This document shows positions 9,369-19,000 of a stretch of 64,000 nt of DNA, one piece after another; the first letter of the stretch is position 1; each line of letters starts with the position of its first letter. The notes under the pieces were generated by a model that saw only the letters and a program-made list of their open reading frames with translations, did not search any database and had not been told where the DNA came from. The DNA comes from Vibrio lentus (GTDB lineage: Bacteria; Pseudomonadota; Gammaproteobacteria; Enterobacterales; Vibrionaceae): positions 62,001 through 126,000 of the forward strand of contig NZ_MCZK01000158.1 in NCBI RefSeq assembly GCF_002875945.1. The letters are read 5' to 3'. The translations under genes were made by a program, and so were the position numbers.

Positions 9369-10364
9369 TTAGCTTTCGTGTAGGTAACAACGCACAAAAT
9401 GGTTCTCTGCGAGTTGAGTGACACCCGGTAATTGCTCTTTACACTTATCCATTGCGTGAGTACAACGGCCTGCAAATGGGCAACCTGCTGATACTGGTGT
9501 CCAAAGAGGGATCTCCCCTTTGTTACCTGCTAGTTGGTCGTGGATTGATTTCTTAGGGTCTGGAACCGCAGAAACCAGCAGTTGGGTGTAAGGGTGTTGA
9601 GGGTTAGCAATAACGTCATCGGTATCGCCCCATTCCACCATGTGCCCTACGTACATCACCGAAAGATCTTCAGCGATGTAACGAGCCGTTGCGATGTCAT
9701 GAGTGATGTAAAGTAGAGACATTTGCTTCTCAAACTTCATCTCTTCCATCAGGTTCAAAACACCAGCACGAATCGATACATCAAGCATTGATGTTGGTTC
9801 ATCGGCTAATACAACCTCTGCCCCTACCGCGATGTTACGGGCTAGGTTGACACGTTGACGTTGACCACCTGAGAGTTGGTGAGGGTACTTTTCTGCCGTT
9901 GCTTTTGGTGGGATTAAGCCCACTTGCTCTAGAAGATCGTACACACGTTCCTGTAACTCTTTCTTGTTGCCTGGAGATACTTTTTTGTGGATCAACAATG
10001 GGCGAGCAATGTGGTGGAAGATGTTATGTGTTGGGTTCAGAGAACCAAACGGGTCTTGCCATACCATCTGCACGCCTTCACGGTAATGCATAAGATCTTT
10101 TCTGCTTGAGATCTCTTGGATGTCACGGCCTTTGTACTCGATCGTACCGCCTGATGGCGCATACATTTTTGCGATCATTTTTGCCGTTGTTGATTTGCCT
10201 GAGCCAGACTCACCAACCACCGCTAGGCCGCGGCTTTTGTACATTTTGAATGACACGTCGTTAATCGCACGCATCATCGGGGTTTGAATGGTGGTGCTGC
10301 TTATTGGGAAGTCTTTTACGACGTTCTTACCTTCTACCAATAACTGACCGAAATCTTTGCTCAT
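9369..10364 (-). CDS. Chitooligosaccharide ABC importer ATPase, OppF/DppF-type
   Basis: The 331-residue protein is one of the two ATPases of an Opp/Dpp-family importer. Walker A GESGSGKST (about 55-63), the signature LSGGQRQR, Walker B ADEPTS and the H-loop ITHD are all present. The C-terminal oligo_HPY extension contains a CPFAGRC segment with spaced cysteines, as in OppF-type proteins that carry an iron-sulfur cluster. It should energise uptake of (GlcNAc)2 and longer oligomers delivered by the binding protein encoded upstream in the operon. The 87-bp gap to the preceding ATPase gene holds a CACGCT/AGCGTG hairpin (10431-10447). Opp-like annotation is common, but the locus argues for chitin sugars. 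Confidence 0.92.
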   Translation of the reverse strand: MSKDFGQLLVEGKNVVKDFPISSTTIQTPMMRAINDVSFKMYKSRGLAVVGESGSGKSTTAKMIAKMYAPSGGTIEYKGRDIQEISSRKDLMHYREGVQMVWQDPFGSLNPTHNIFHHIARPLLIHKKVSPGNKKELQERVYDLLEQVGLIPPKATAEKYPHQLSGGQRQRVNLARNIAVGAEVVLADEPTSMLDVSIRAGVLNLMEEMKFEKQMSLLYITHDIATARYIAEDLSVMYVGHMVEWGDTDDVIANPQHPYTQLLVSAVPDPKKSIHDQLAGNKGEIPLWTPVSAGCPFAGRCTHAMDKCKEQLPGVTQLAENHFVRCYLHES

Positions 10365-10451
10365 AATTGTCTCCAGAATCCTTGTTCGCTTTGCTTGTTT
10401 TAGAGCGGTTAAACCACTTTGTTATTTATTCACGCTGAGTGAGCGTGCAAG

Positions 10452-11435
10452 CTATAGCTTCCTTTGTACTATTGGGTCGCCGTACAGGTGGCAGTTAGAC
10501 AAATGTCCCGGTTCGATTGCACGTAGTGAGGTTGGCACCTTAGTGCAGGCTTCATGTACACGGTCACAACGAGCTTGGAAGCGGCACCCTTCAGGAATCT
10601 CTAACAGGTTCAAAGGGTTGCCCGGAATACCTGCTAACTTGGTTTTTGGCCCAGTTAGCGGTGGGAAAGAACTTCCCAGCCCTTTGGTGTAAGGGTGGAA
10701 AGGGTTTTCTAGAATATCTTGAGAGTTCGCAATCTCGATAAGCTCACCTGAGTACATGATGCCGATACGGTCAGAGAACTCGACCATCAATGACAAGTCA
10801 TGGGTGATGAACAGAATCGAGAAACCAAATTCTTCTTTTAGTGCGTAGATCTTTTGTAGGATTTCGCGTTGTACAACCACATCAAGTGCTGTTGTTGGCT
10901 CATCCATAATGATCAGCTTTGGATTCAGAGCAAGAGCGATAGCAATAACCAAACGTTGACGCATACCACCAGAGAATTGGTGAGGGTAGTCACTCAAACG
11001 ACTCGGGTGAATATCGACGATCTCAAGTAGACCTTCAGCGCGTTTTTTCGCTTGCTCACGAGTCATGTTGGTGTGATGCATAATCACGTCACAGAACTGC
11101 TCTTCCATTGGTAATACTGGATTCAGTGCGTTCATTGCACTTTGGAATACCATCGACATCTCGCTCCAACGGAACGCTTGCATGCGTTCATCACTGTATT
11201 CCAGGATGTTCTCACCGTTGAAGATAACCTCGCCACCACTGATGTATGCTGGCGGCTTATGTAGACGCATTAAAGAGAAAGCGACGGTTGATTTACCACA
11301 GCCGGACTCACCGGCTAGGCCAAATACTTCACCTGGAGCGATATCAAAACTTACGTTGTTACACGCACGAACATCGCCAGCTTCTGTGATGTAATCCACG
11401 CATAAGTTACGGATAGAAATTAATGGTTTAGACAT
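10452..11435 (-). CDS. Chitooligosaccharide ABC importer ATPase, OppD/DppD-type
   Basis: This is the partner ATPase, 327 residues. It shows Walker A GESGCGKST (about 39-47), signature FSGGMRQR, Walker B IIMDEPTTALD and H-loop ITHDLS. A C-terminal oligo_HPY region (PGNPLNLL, then CRFQARCDRVHEAC) carries conserved cysteines. The two ATPases would form the heterodimeric engine below the two permeases in the inner membrane. The start ATG is 2 bp from the stop of the upstream permease gene, so translation is tightly coupled. Confidence 0.92.
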   Translation of the reverse strand: MSKPLISIRNLCVDYITEAGDVRACNNVSFDIAPGEVFGLAGESGCGKSTVAFSLMRLHKPPAYISGGEVIFNGENILEYSDERMQAFRWSEMSMVFQSAMNALNPVLPMEEQFCDVIMHHTNMTREQAKKRAEGLLEIVDIHPSRLSDYPHQFSGGMRQRLVIAIALALNPKLIIMDEPTTALDVVVQREILQKIYALKEEFGFSILFITHDLSLMVEFSDRIGIMYSGELIEIANSQDILENPFHPYTKGLGSSFPPLTGPKTKLAGIPGNPLNLLEIPEGCRFQARCDRVHEACTKVPTSLRAIEPGHLSNCHLYGDPIVQRKL

Positions 11436-11437
11436 GA

Positions 11438-12463
11438 TTATTTATCTCCGCTCCAAAGTGCATTTTGTGGTGGTAGGTCAGGTTCGCGTTCTTCTTTGTC
11501 TTGAGCTGCAAGTTTCTTCCAACGCTTCATGCCTTTATGAGAACGCAGTTGAGGGTTAGCAATCTCATCGACAGCAAAGTTAAGTAGTGCAAGGCCAGTT
11601 ACAAGTAGTGTCAATGCGATACAAGGAGCCAATAGTTCCCACCAAGCGCCAATCAGCATTGATGAAGAGGTTTGAACGTTGTAAAGCATGATGCCCCAGC
11701 TGATTGTGTTCGGGTCACCAAGACCTAGGAACGAAATCGTTGCTTCCATCATGATTGCGTACATCACCGAACCGATGAAGCTCGCACCAACGATAGAGAT
11801 AAGGTTTGGAAGAATCTCAACGAAGATGATGCGGAATGAAGATTCACCCAATACTTCAGCGGCTTTTACAAATTCTTTTTCGCGTAGTGCCAAGGTTTGA
11901 GAACGAACAACACGCGCGCCCCAAGCCCAGGACATAAAGCCAATAACTAAGGTTATGGTGAGTGGCCCTGCCTCACCGATAAAGGCTGCTACTACGAACA
12001 GCAGTGGGTATTGAGGGATAACCAACATGATGTTCATTGCGGCGGTTAAAATGTCATCGACACGGCCGCCAAAGTAGCCAGCAGAAACACCGATAACCGT
12101 TGCGAGTAAACATACAGTTAGGCCTGCACCAAAACCGACAGCAAGAGATACACGTGCGCCGTATACCACTTGTGACCAAACGTCACGACCCATACGTGTT
12201 GTACCAAGTACGTGGTCCGCCTTTTTAGACATAATCAATGTACGACGGTCGTCTGCTAGGTTTTGAGCAACCCAGCCATCAGGGCTTGTTTGTGCAGACT
12301 TAACGACGAAGCCAGGGTATTCGTGTGGATTACCTGTACGTTTGTCTGGTACGTGTTTGGTGATCAATGGAGCTGCAATCGCGCCAAGGATAAAAATACT
12401 TAGAATGACGACGCCTGTTAGGGCCATCGGGTTACGCCAAATGAGTTTTAGAAAGTCTTTCAT
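11438..12463 (-). CDS. Chitooligosaccharide ABC importer permease, OppC/DppC-type
   Basis: The 341-residue inner-membrane protein has an N-terminal helix (PMALTGVVILSIFILGAIAA), a periplasmic loop of roughly 70 residues and about five further helices. The EAA-loop segment for contact with the ATPase is visible around FVKAAEVLGES and RIIFVEILPN, in the usual cytoplasmic position. The long N-terminal loop and the C-terminal charged tail are typical of the OppC half. It is 2 bp from the neighbouring genes on both sides, within a tight permease-ATPase block. Its substrate is inferred from the chitin operon. Confidence 0.92.
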   Translation of the reverse strand: MKDFLKLIWRNPMALTGVVILSIFILGAIAAPLITKHVPDKRTGNPHEYPGFVVKSAQTSPDGWVAQNLADDRRTLIMSKKADHVLGTTRMGRDVWSQVVYGARVSLAVGFGAGLTVCLLATVIGVSAGYFGGRVDDILTAAMNIMLVIPQYPLLFVVAAFIGEAGPLTITLVIGFMSWAWGARVVRSQTLALREKEFVKAAEVLGESSFRIIFVEILPNLISIVGASFIGSVMYAIMMEATISFLGLGDPNTISWGIMLYNVQTSSSMLIGAWWELLAPCIALTLLVTGLALLNFAVDEIANPQLRSHKGMKRWKKLAAQDKEEREPDLPPQNALWSGDK

Positions 12464-12465
12464 GA

Positions 12466-13452
12466 TTATTTACCACCCTTACGAAGACGAGGGTCAAGAA
12501 CAACGTAAAGCATGTCTGCAACTAGGTTAAAGAACAGCATGAACAGCGTCATGATAAGTAGCTGACCTTGTAATACTTGGTAGTCACGAGCGTTGATTGC
12601 GTTGAAAAGTACGCTACCAAGACCTGGGTAGTTAAAGATGATTTCGATAATTAACTGACCACCGATAGCCATACCTAGCGACATAGAAAGCGCAGTGACA
12701 CTTGGTAGCATCGCGTTACGAGCTGCGTAGTTGAATACCACTCGGTTTTCGCTAAGGCCTTTGCCTTTAGCCATTGTGATGTAGTCTTCTGCTAGTAGGT
12801 TGATCATGTTGTTACGCATGTTTACTAGGAAGCCACCAATTTGAACAATAGAAGCACACACCAGAGGTAAGAAAGCATGGTACGCAACGTCTTTAATGAA
12901 TGCCCAGCTTGTCCAATCAGGTATCGTACCTGCGGTATAGGCGTAGCCTGTTGGGAACCACTTCAGACCGATTGCGAAGGTAAATAGTGCAATCATTGCA
13001 ATAACCACTTGAGGAACGGCTTGTAGAATCAGCATCCCTGGAGTAACAAATGCATCGTATTTGCTGCCACGTTTCCACGCTGCAAAAATACCTAGGATTG
13101 AACCAATTGAGAAAGAAAGAATAACTGCGGTGCCAGCTAAGAAAAGCGACCAACCGAATGCGCCACCTAACAGCGTATTTACTGAAAGTGGGTAGAACTG
13201 GATTGATGTACCAAGCTCCCAGCTTAGAATGTTCTTCATGTATGCGCCGTATTGAACCAGTAAGCCGCCATCAACGAAGCCTAATAGTTCTTTCATTGCA
13301 GCAATACGCTCAGGAGTAACTTGTACAGAAGCGTTCGCAAACATCATGGTAACTGGGTCACCAGGCATTGCTCTTGGAATAATAAAGTTTAACGTCGCTG
13401 CAACTAATAGCGCGACAAAATAAAATGACAAACGTCTTAAAAAATAACCCAT
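12466..13452 (-). CDS. Chitooligosaccharide ABC importer permease, OppB/DppB-type
   Basis: This 328-residue protein begins with the characteristic OppB N-terminus, one helix followed by RAMPGDPVTMMF. It has about six transmembrane segments and an EAA-type loop (EDYITMAKGKGLSENRV), and ends on a VLDPRLRKGGK tail. It pairs with the OppC-type permease to form the channel for oligosaccharides in the inner membrane. It is the first permease gene after the binding-protein gene, separated by a 169-bp gap with two hairpins that probably lower its expression relative to the binding protein. Confidence 0.92.
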   Translation of the reverse strand: MGYFLRRLSFYFVALLVAATLNFIIPRAMPGDPVTMMFANASVQVTPERIAAMKELLGFVDGGLLVQYGAYMKNILSWELGTSIQFYPLSVNTLLGGAFGWSLFLAGTAVILSFSIGSILGIFAAWKRGSKYDAFVTPGMLILQAVPQVVIAMIALFTFAIGLKWFPTGYAYTAGTIPDWTSWAFIKDVAYHAFLPLVCASIVQIGGFLVNMRNNMINLLAEDYITMAKGKGLSENRVVFNYAARNAMLPSVTALSMSLGMAIGGQLIIEIIFNYPGLGSVLFNAINARDYQVLQGQLLIMTLFMLFFNLVADMLYVVLDPRLRKGGK

Positions 13453-13524
13453 AACTCACACCTTACTCACCCAGATTGTTTCCCTGTTTCTGGATTCAGG
13501 TCGCTCCTAGCGAAATTTGGAACG

Positions 13525-13604
13525 AAAAATCCCCTGACGACTAGCGCCATACTTTCAATTGAGAGTGTGGGGATTTTTATAAGCGGCGTAAGAAGTTACG
13601 CCGC
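13525..13604 (-). terminator. Double hairpin attenuator after the binding-protein gene
   Basis: Reading with the operon, the first element is a perfect 9-bp stem GCGGCGTAA/TTACGCCGC with a 4-nt loop (13583-13604), 17 bp past the stop. The second has 10-bp arms AAAAATCCCC (13525-13534) and GGGGATTTTT (13569-13578), enclosing an inner ACTTTC-type hairpin. On the minus strand its far arm ends in five T. This looks like a leaky intrinsic terminator that lets a small share of transcripts continue into the permease genes. Confidence 0.7.
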
Positions 13605-13621
13605 AAAGATTGAACGATTAC

Positions 13622-15304
13622 TTATTTAACTGGTTTTAGGTCCAGTACATGAAGTAGACGCTCTGGAATACCAGCCCAAATGTTTGGACGGCCTTTAGGA
13701 TTTTCTTCGTTCCACCAACCAGTGAAGCGAGTTGTGTTGTATTGGTACATGTAAGCACCAGACATCACAGGGATCGTTACTTGGTCTGCAGCGATGATTT
13801 GCTGAATACCGTGTGCAATATCTAGCTGTTCGTTCTTATCAGCTGTTTTGTAGAAGCTGTTTAGAAGACCATCTAGCTTGTCGTTTTGGTAGAAGTGCAT
13901 CGCGAAACGAGGCATACCATCACCAGATTGAAGTGATGAGTTGTAAGCACTGTTCCAGTATGTGTATGGATCCGCACCGTGGAAGTAGTTTGTGTAAGCT
14001 ACGTCGTATGTACCTTCAAGCATCGCTTGGTTGTACACAGAGAAGTCAGGCGTACGAGCTTTCGCTTTAATGCCGATTTCGTTTAGCTGTTCTACCGCTA
14101 GTTGAACTGTGTTGTTGAAGTCAGTCCAGCCATTTGGCGATTGGATCATTAGTTCGAAAGACTTACCAGATGGAGTATCAACAAAACCATCTTTGTTTAC
14201 ATCTTTGAAGCCAGCGTCAGCAAGAAGCTTTTTCGCGCCTTCAGCGTTGTAAGTGTTGAAGCCTTTGTACTTGTCATGAGTTTTTTCATCAGACCAAGCT
14301 TCAAACGCGTAACCAAGACCAGAAGCGAAATCATTTACTGTACCGCCACCGTAGAATGCGATGTCGATGATAGTTTGACGGTCAAGAGCCATAGAGAAAG
14401 CACGACGGAATTCAACGTTGCTCAATGCTTCATGCTTCGCAGCATCAGGGTGCTTGAAGTTAACGATGAATGCCTGTGTACCTGCTGGCGGGTACCAGTA
14501 GTGGTGTTTCGGGCTAGCTGCTGCGTATGTGCGGTCGATATCTGGAACGAAAGAAGACGTCCAATCCATTTCACTGTTTACAACTTTACCTAGGAATTGG
14601 TCGTTGTTCGCAATTTGTGGAACACGTAGACAGTCAACATCTAGGTTGTCAGCATCCCAGTAGTTCGGGTTTTCACACTGAATGTAAAGTTGTGCTGTAA
14701 ACGTATCGATCTCTGTAAATGGACCAGAACCCACTGGATTTTCATTAGTGAAAGTTGATGGGTCTTTAATGTCTTTCCAGATGTGCTTAGGTACTACTGG
14801 TACTTTAGCAATCTCATAAGGTACGTTCGAGTTTGCTTCTGTTAGGCTGAACTTAACTTGGTGATCGTTCAGTTTTTCTACAGAAGTTACCCAAGAGTTG
14901 ATACCAGACTGGTCAAGCTCTGGCTTCTCTTTTACAAGGTTGAAAGAAAAAACAACATCATCAGCAGAGAAAGTTTCTCCATCAGACCATTTAACACCCT
15001 TACGAATGTCGAAAACAACGCTCATCAGATCATCTGACATCTTGAAGTTTTCAGCTAGACGGAACACTGGAGTGTTACCGTGCATTTCGTTAAATACTAC
15101 TAGCGGCTCATACATGAAGTCGGTTGTAGTATGTAGGTTAGTAGCACCAAGGTACGGGTTAAAGTTACGTACGAATGTAGTGTACTCTTTCGGGTGAACG
15201 GTCAGTTCGCTGCGTTCTGCAGCAGTTGCTACTGATGCAAAACCTGTTGTAGCAGTTGCAATAATTGCTGTTGCTAGTGCTGTTTTTTTTATATTGGCAA
15301 GCAT
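13622..15304 (-). CDS. cbp: Periplasmic chitooligosaccharide-binding protein (SBP_bac_5)
   Basis: The 560-residue protein has a Sec signal peptide with a likely cut near residue 28 (SVATA then AERSE). The rest is a family 5 extracellular solute-binding domain with a typical start (LTVHPKEYTTFVRNFNPYLG) and the segment MSVVFDIRKGVKWSDGE. In V. cholerae the orthologue binds (GlcNAc)n, delivers them to the ABC importer and, when unliganded, holds the sensor ChiS inactive. The chiS gene immediately upstream fits that pairing. The start ATG has an AAGGA site 6 nt away. The gene has a 708-bp upstream control region and is followed by strong hairpins, suiting a highly expressed first cistron. Confidence 0.94.
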   Translation of the reverse strand: MLANIKKTALATAIIATATTGFASVATAAERSELTVHPKEYTTFVRNFNPYLGATNLHTTTDFMYEPLVVFNEMHGNTPVFRLAENFKMSDDLMSVVFDIRKGVKWSDGETFSADDVVFSFNLVKEKPELDQSGINSWVTSVEKLNDHQVKFSLTEANSNVPYEIAKVPVVPKHIWKDIKDPSTFTNENPVGSGPFTEIDTFTAQLYIQCENPNYWDADNLDVDCLRVPQIANNDQFLGKVVNSEMDWTSSFVPDIDRTYAAASPKHHYWYPPAGTQAFIVNFKHPDAAKHEALSNVEFRRAFSMALDRQTIIDIAFYGGGTVNDFASGLGYAFEAWSDEKTHDKYKGFNTYNAEGAKKLLADAGFKDVNKDGFVDTPSGKSFELMIQSPNGWTDFNNTVQLAVEQLNEIGIKAKARTPDFSVYNQAMLEGTYDVAYTNYFHGADPYTYWNSAYNSSLQSGDGMPRFAMHFYQNDKLDGLLNSFYKTADKNEQLDIAHGIQQIIAADQVTIPVMSGAYMYQYNTTRFTGWWNEENPKGRPNIWAGIPERLLHVLDLKPVK

Positions 15305-15389
15305 AGCTGTTCCTTACTATTTGCTTTCATTTCACTAATGGATTGAATGTTATCTGTCGCTAATTGTTTAGTAGATACACACTCTAGTT

Positions 15390-15465
15390 AAAGGCCTACC
15401 TCTTCTTCGTTGCTCCAGATTTGTTGCTTCTTCTGAGAAGTGGTAAGAGTGGCCTGTAGGCCTTT
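15390..15465 (-). other. Long-range nested inverted repeat in the cbp leader region
   Basis: Perfect 10-bp arms AAAGGCCTAC (15390-15399) and GTAGGCCTTT (15456-15465) enclose 56 nt. Inside are a second pair CTCTT/AAGAG and a third CTTCT/AGAAG, all nested in order. The element lies 86 bp before the cbp start codon. No T-run follows on the minus strand, so it is not an ordinary terminator. It may be a structured 5' leader. The rest of the 15305-15389 stretch holds only the ribosome site. Confidence 0.6.
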
Positions 15466-15639
15466 GGCAGGAGTAAGAAAACACCTTATCGATGAATTAA
15501 TCAAACTCGTTTCCCGTCAAAAACGTTAAAAACACATAACCACACGTCATTAACGTCAAAATAGGGTGCTTTGGTGGTTTTTTGCGCGTAATTGTTATGG
15601 TGATGTGACTCGCAATTGAATTTGTGGTTGTGATGATAT

Positions 15640-15655
15640 GTAAGTGTTCACTTAC
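15640..15655. promoter_or_regulatory. Candidate SlmA-type operator upstream of cbp
   Basis: GTAAGTG-TT-CACTTAC is a perfect 7-bp dyad with a 2-bp centre. It resembles the SlmA consensus GTGAGT-n-ACTCAC family. In V. cholerae SlmA co-activates the chitobiose operon with ChiS, so an SlmA site here fits known biology. The assignment is by resemblance only. Confidence 0.5.
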
Positions 15656-15669
15656 TTATTTGGCGTTTA

Positions 15670-15699
15670 ATTATATACCCTTGCTCTACATTGATGTAA
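15670..15699 (-). promoter_or_regulatory. Candidate promoter of the chitin operon
   Basis: On the minus strand a perfect -10 TATAAT (15670-15675) has only a poor -35, TTACAT (15694-15699), at 18 bp, as expected for an activator-dependent promoter. A further dyad AATTTTC-cta-GAAAATT (15734-15750) lies upstream and could bind a regulator. The start site is not proven; other -10-like hexamers occur nearer the gene. Confidence 0.35.
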
Positions 15700-15954
15700 T
15701 TGTAGATCTTGGTCACTTACTGATTTTACGTTAAATTTTCCTAGAAAATTAAATCTGCCGTTCTGTTGTGACTCGCTTCTCAAACTGCAACAAAGAGTCA
15801 GCTAACGGTTAGAAAAGGCGGAGAATAGGGCGAGTAAGCGCGACTTTTTAAAGGTGCGTTGAAGCTCAAGTAACGTGATATTTCTCTTGTTTAAAGACGT
15901 GAAAAAAGTACATTCGAGCAGATGGTATTGCTCTTCGAATCGAAATGTTACGTA

Positions 15955-15978
15955 CAAAAAAGCCCACACGAGGTGGGC
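15955..15978 (-). terminator. Rho-independent terminator of chiS
   Basis: GCCCAC (15962-15967) and GTGGGC (15973-15978) form a stem followed on the minus strand by a T-run (15956-15961). It lies 35 bp past the chiS stop and separates chiS transcription from the cbp promoter region. Confidence 0.8.
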
Positions 15979-16012
15979 TCCATTATTAAAGTATCGTGAT
16001 GTTAGTTCAGGA

Positions 16013-19000
16013 TTAGCTGGTCAGTAATTTCTGTAGCTTGTCTCTGAGCATCTCGATATGAGTTCTTTCAGGTGTCTGTTCTTTACAGTGCTCTAGAATG
16101 AACTCGATAGAGCTCAACACCGTGCGCCAGCGAGGCGTTTTAGGTAAGGTTTCAAAGCGTAGATATTTATCTAAGGTTCGAGTTTGAAGCGTGCTTCGGT
16201 CTAAATAAACACGCCACAAGCCACTCTTCTCTGCGAAAGCAAACTTGGTTTCACCAGTGACTGACTCCCAATAAATGATCGCATTGGTCATCGCCTCCAC
16301 CAACACTTCGCGCATTAGCTCTTGTTTGTTTTTACCTTCACCGGTTGCCTTATCAGCAAGGCGAGTGAACTCACCACCGAGCTCTTTCAGTTGTTGCAGT
16401 TTATCTTTATCACCTTCAAAGGCGTAGCTTGAAAGCGCCTCAACCGCCGTTTCAAGGTTATTGATACGGTTCGAGTTAACACCACCACCAACATTGAAGA
16501 TATACATGGTATCGAGTCCTGAGCCTTCAGGTAGTTTGAGAATGTCACTTGGTATGCGCTGACGCGTGTCATCAATATAGATATCGATGTCACCACAGTA
16601 GTGAGCTTGTTCCACCTTGAGGTATTTAGGGGCAATGATTTCGTCGGCCATTGAGCGCTTAAGTTGCTCTTGCCCGCGCCTAAACAGCTTAGCTGCCGCT
16701 TCGTTGGCAAAGCGAATGCGTTGGTCTTCCCGAATACAGATAATGGCTTCTGGAGCTGACTCCAATTGTTCTAGCAAGCGTCCTTGAGTTTCGAGCAGGT
16801 TAGCTTCAACCATGGCTCGGTGTTTGAGCTCCAGTTGCAGCTGGTCATTCTCAAGGCGTCTTTGCTCTGCTTTACTTGCCGATAAATGCGCTGTGATTCG
16901 AGCAGCCAGTTCCTGTTTATTAAACGGCTTGGATAAGTAATCGTTGGCACCCGCTTCAAAGCCACGAACACGGTCTTCCGCTTGATTAAGTGCAGTGAGC
17001 ATGATGATTGGTAATTGTGCGTGGTCATATTGCTTACGCAGCGCTTCACACACCTGATAGCCACTCATGCCCGGCATCATGATGTCGAGTAGAAGCAGTT
17101 CCGGCTTCTCTTTCTCAATCAGTTCAATCGTTTCTGGACCGTCACATGCGGTGCGAACTCGATAACCTTCCAATTTTAAGAAGCTATCTAACACGCGTAA
17201 GTTGACCGGCTCATCATCAGCAATCACTAACAACGGGCCATTCGGGTCTTCACTGATAACGCTGTTTTCTTGTTGCGCGTTATCAATCAAATCAGGTGCT
17301 TGGAAGTGTGAATAGCTCCCGGATTCATTGTAACTGTCCAATTCATCTTGGGTAGCTAAAGGTAATGTGAAGCTGAAGGTCGTCCCAAGCATAGGTTGGC
17401 TACTTACGTACAGCGAGCCACCCATTAGCTCGATCAGCTGACGACTAATGGACAACCCAAGTCCTGCACCTTGGCGATAGTTACTTGAGTCTTGTCCTGC
17501 TTGAATCAGTGGTTCAAAGATGTGTTCTAGGTATTCTGCTGGGATACCTTGGCCGGTGTCGACAACTTGTACGCGAATGTTGTCGTCGATAACGCTGGCT
17601 GAGATAACAATCTTACCTTCGGATGTGTACTTGATGGCATTGCCGACCAAGTTATACATCACTTGTTCCAATCGTTGAGGATCAGACGAGACTAGCCCTA
17701 AGTCACTTGGAACTTGGTTGATAATGCGGATTGGCTTGTTACCTAACAGATGATGAGATAACTCAAGCACTAAGCTGGTGGCAGCAGACAAGTCTACGGC
17801 TGATTTCTTTATATCTAAGCTGCCATAGCGCATCTTGTGGTAATCGAGCAGGTCATCGACCAAGGTCGCCAACCTTTGACCGCTATTGATGATGATATCC
17901 AACTGGTACTTCTGGTTGGCAGGAATAGGGCCGTTCGCACCAGATATTAGTGCCTCTGCGATACCAACCATGCCATGCAGTGGTGTTCTGAGCTCATGCG
18001 AAGTCGTCGCCAAGAATTCATCTTTCAGTTTATTGGCAAGCTGCAATTCTTCGTTTTGCTTTTGAATCGTTTTGAGGTTGTCCTCTAACTCATCATTTTG
18101 ACTTTTAATCAGCAGCATTTTTTCACGAATAGAGCGCTGCATCCTTTCAAAACTGACGGCTAGGCGACCTATCTCGTCTTTACGCTCGGTATTGATCATC
18201 GTTTCATCAAGATCGCCGGCGGAGACCTTCTCGGCAGCCCAGGTGAGCTTTAACAATGGCGAGGTGATGAAGTTCGATAAGTAGTGCGATGCAACAAACA
18301 CGAGAATGATCGCTGTTAGCATCACAATCACGAAGATCTTTTCTAATTGATGAATACGAGCAAACGCCTCTTTTTCTGGCAGTTCGACAACCAGTGCCCA
18401 TGTTGCGTATTTAAGCTCAATCGGGGTGTAAGCAGCGATGATCGCTTGATCGAGAGTGTTGTCAAACGTGCCTACTGCGGTTTCACCTGCCAGAGCTTTG
18501 TCGACAACATCTAAGCTCAGGTTAATCGATTCTTGAGAGTGAGCGAGGCTACGAGGTAAGTGGTCACTACCAACAAGAAGTGTTTGAATGTTTGAGCTCT
18601 TGTTTAGATCCGCAATAAGCTTGGTAATGCCGTTAATTGGCAGTCTAAACATCGCATAGCTGTGCAAATACCCTTGTTGAACAATAGGAGCACCGAGCCA
18701 TGCGGTTTGCTTGCCGTTTTCGTCTTTAAAGTCAGACACGATAACCGGCGTGTAATCTTCGTTGGATTTACGCTTGTCTGTTACGTCCTTAGTCAGCCTT
18801 TGAAAGGTGACTCCAAGGTTTGAATCTTTGTATTTGCCGGTCAGTAAGTTGGTACCGTAGTTATCACGCTTAAATACGGAGTAAGCGACGTTACCGTTAA
18901 TGTCGACTAATAGAATGTCATCAAAATCTGAACGCTTAAGCAGTTCTTGATAGGAGTTATGGTAGCGTTTATGCAGCAAGCGATAGCGTTCGCTTCCGAT

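Noticed and set aside
15761..15785. TGTGA-N6-TCTCA near 15768 as a CRP site before cbp
   Set aside because: The second half matches only in part and the flanks are not symmetrical; too weak to report as a site.
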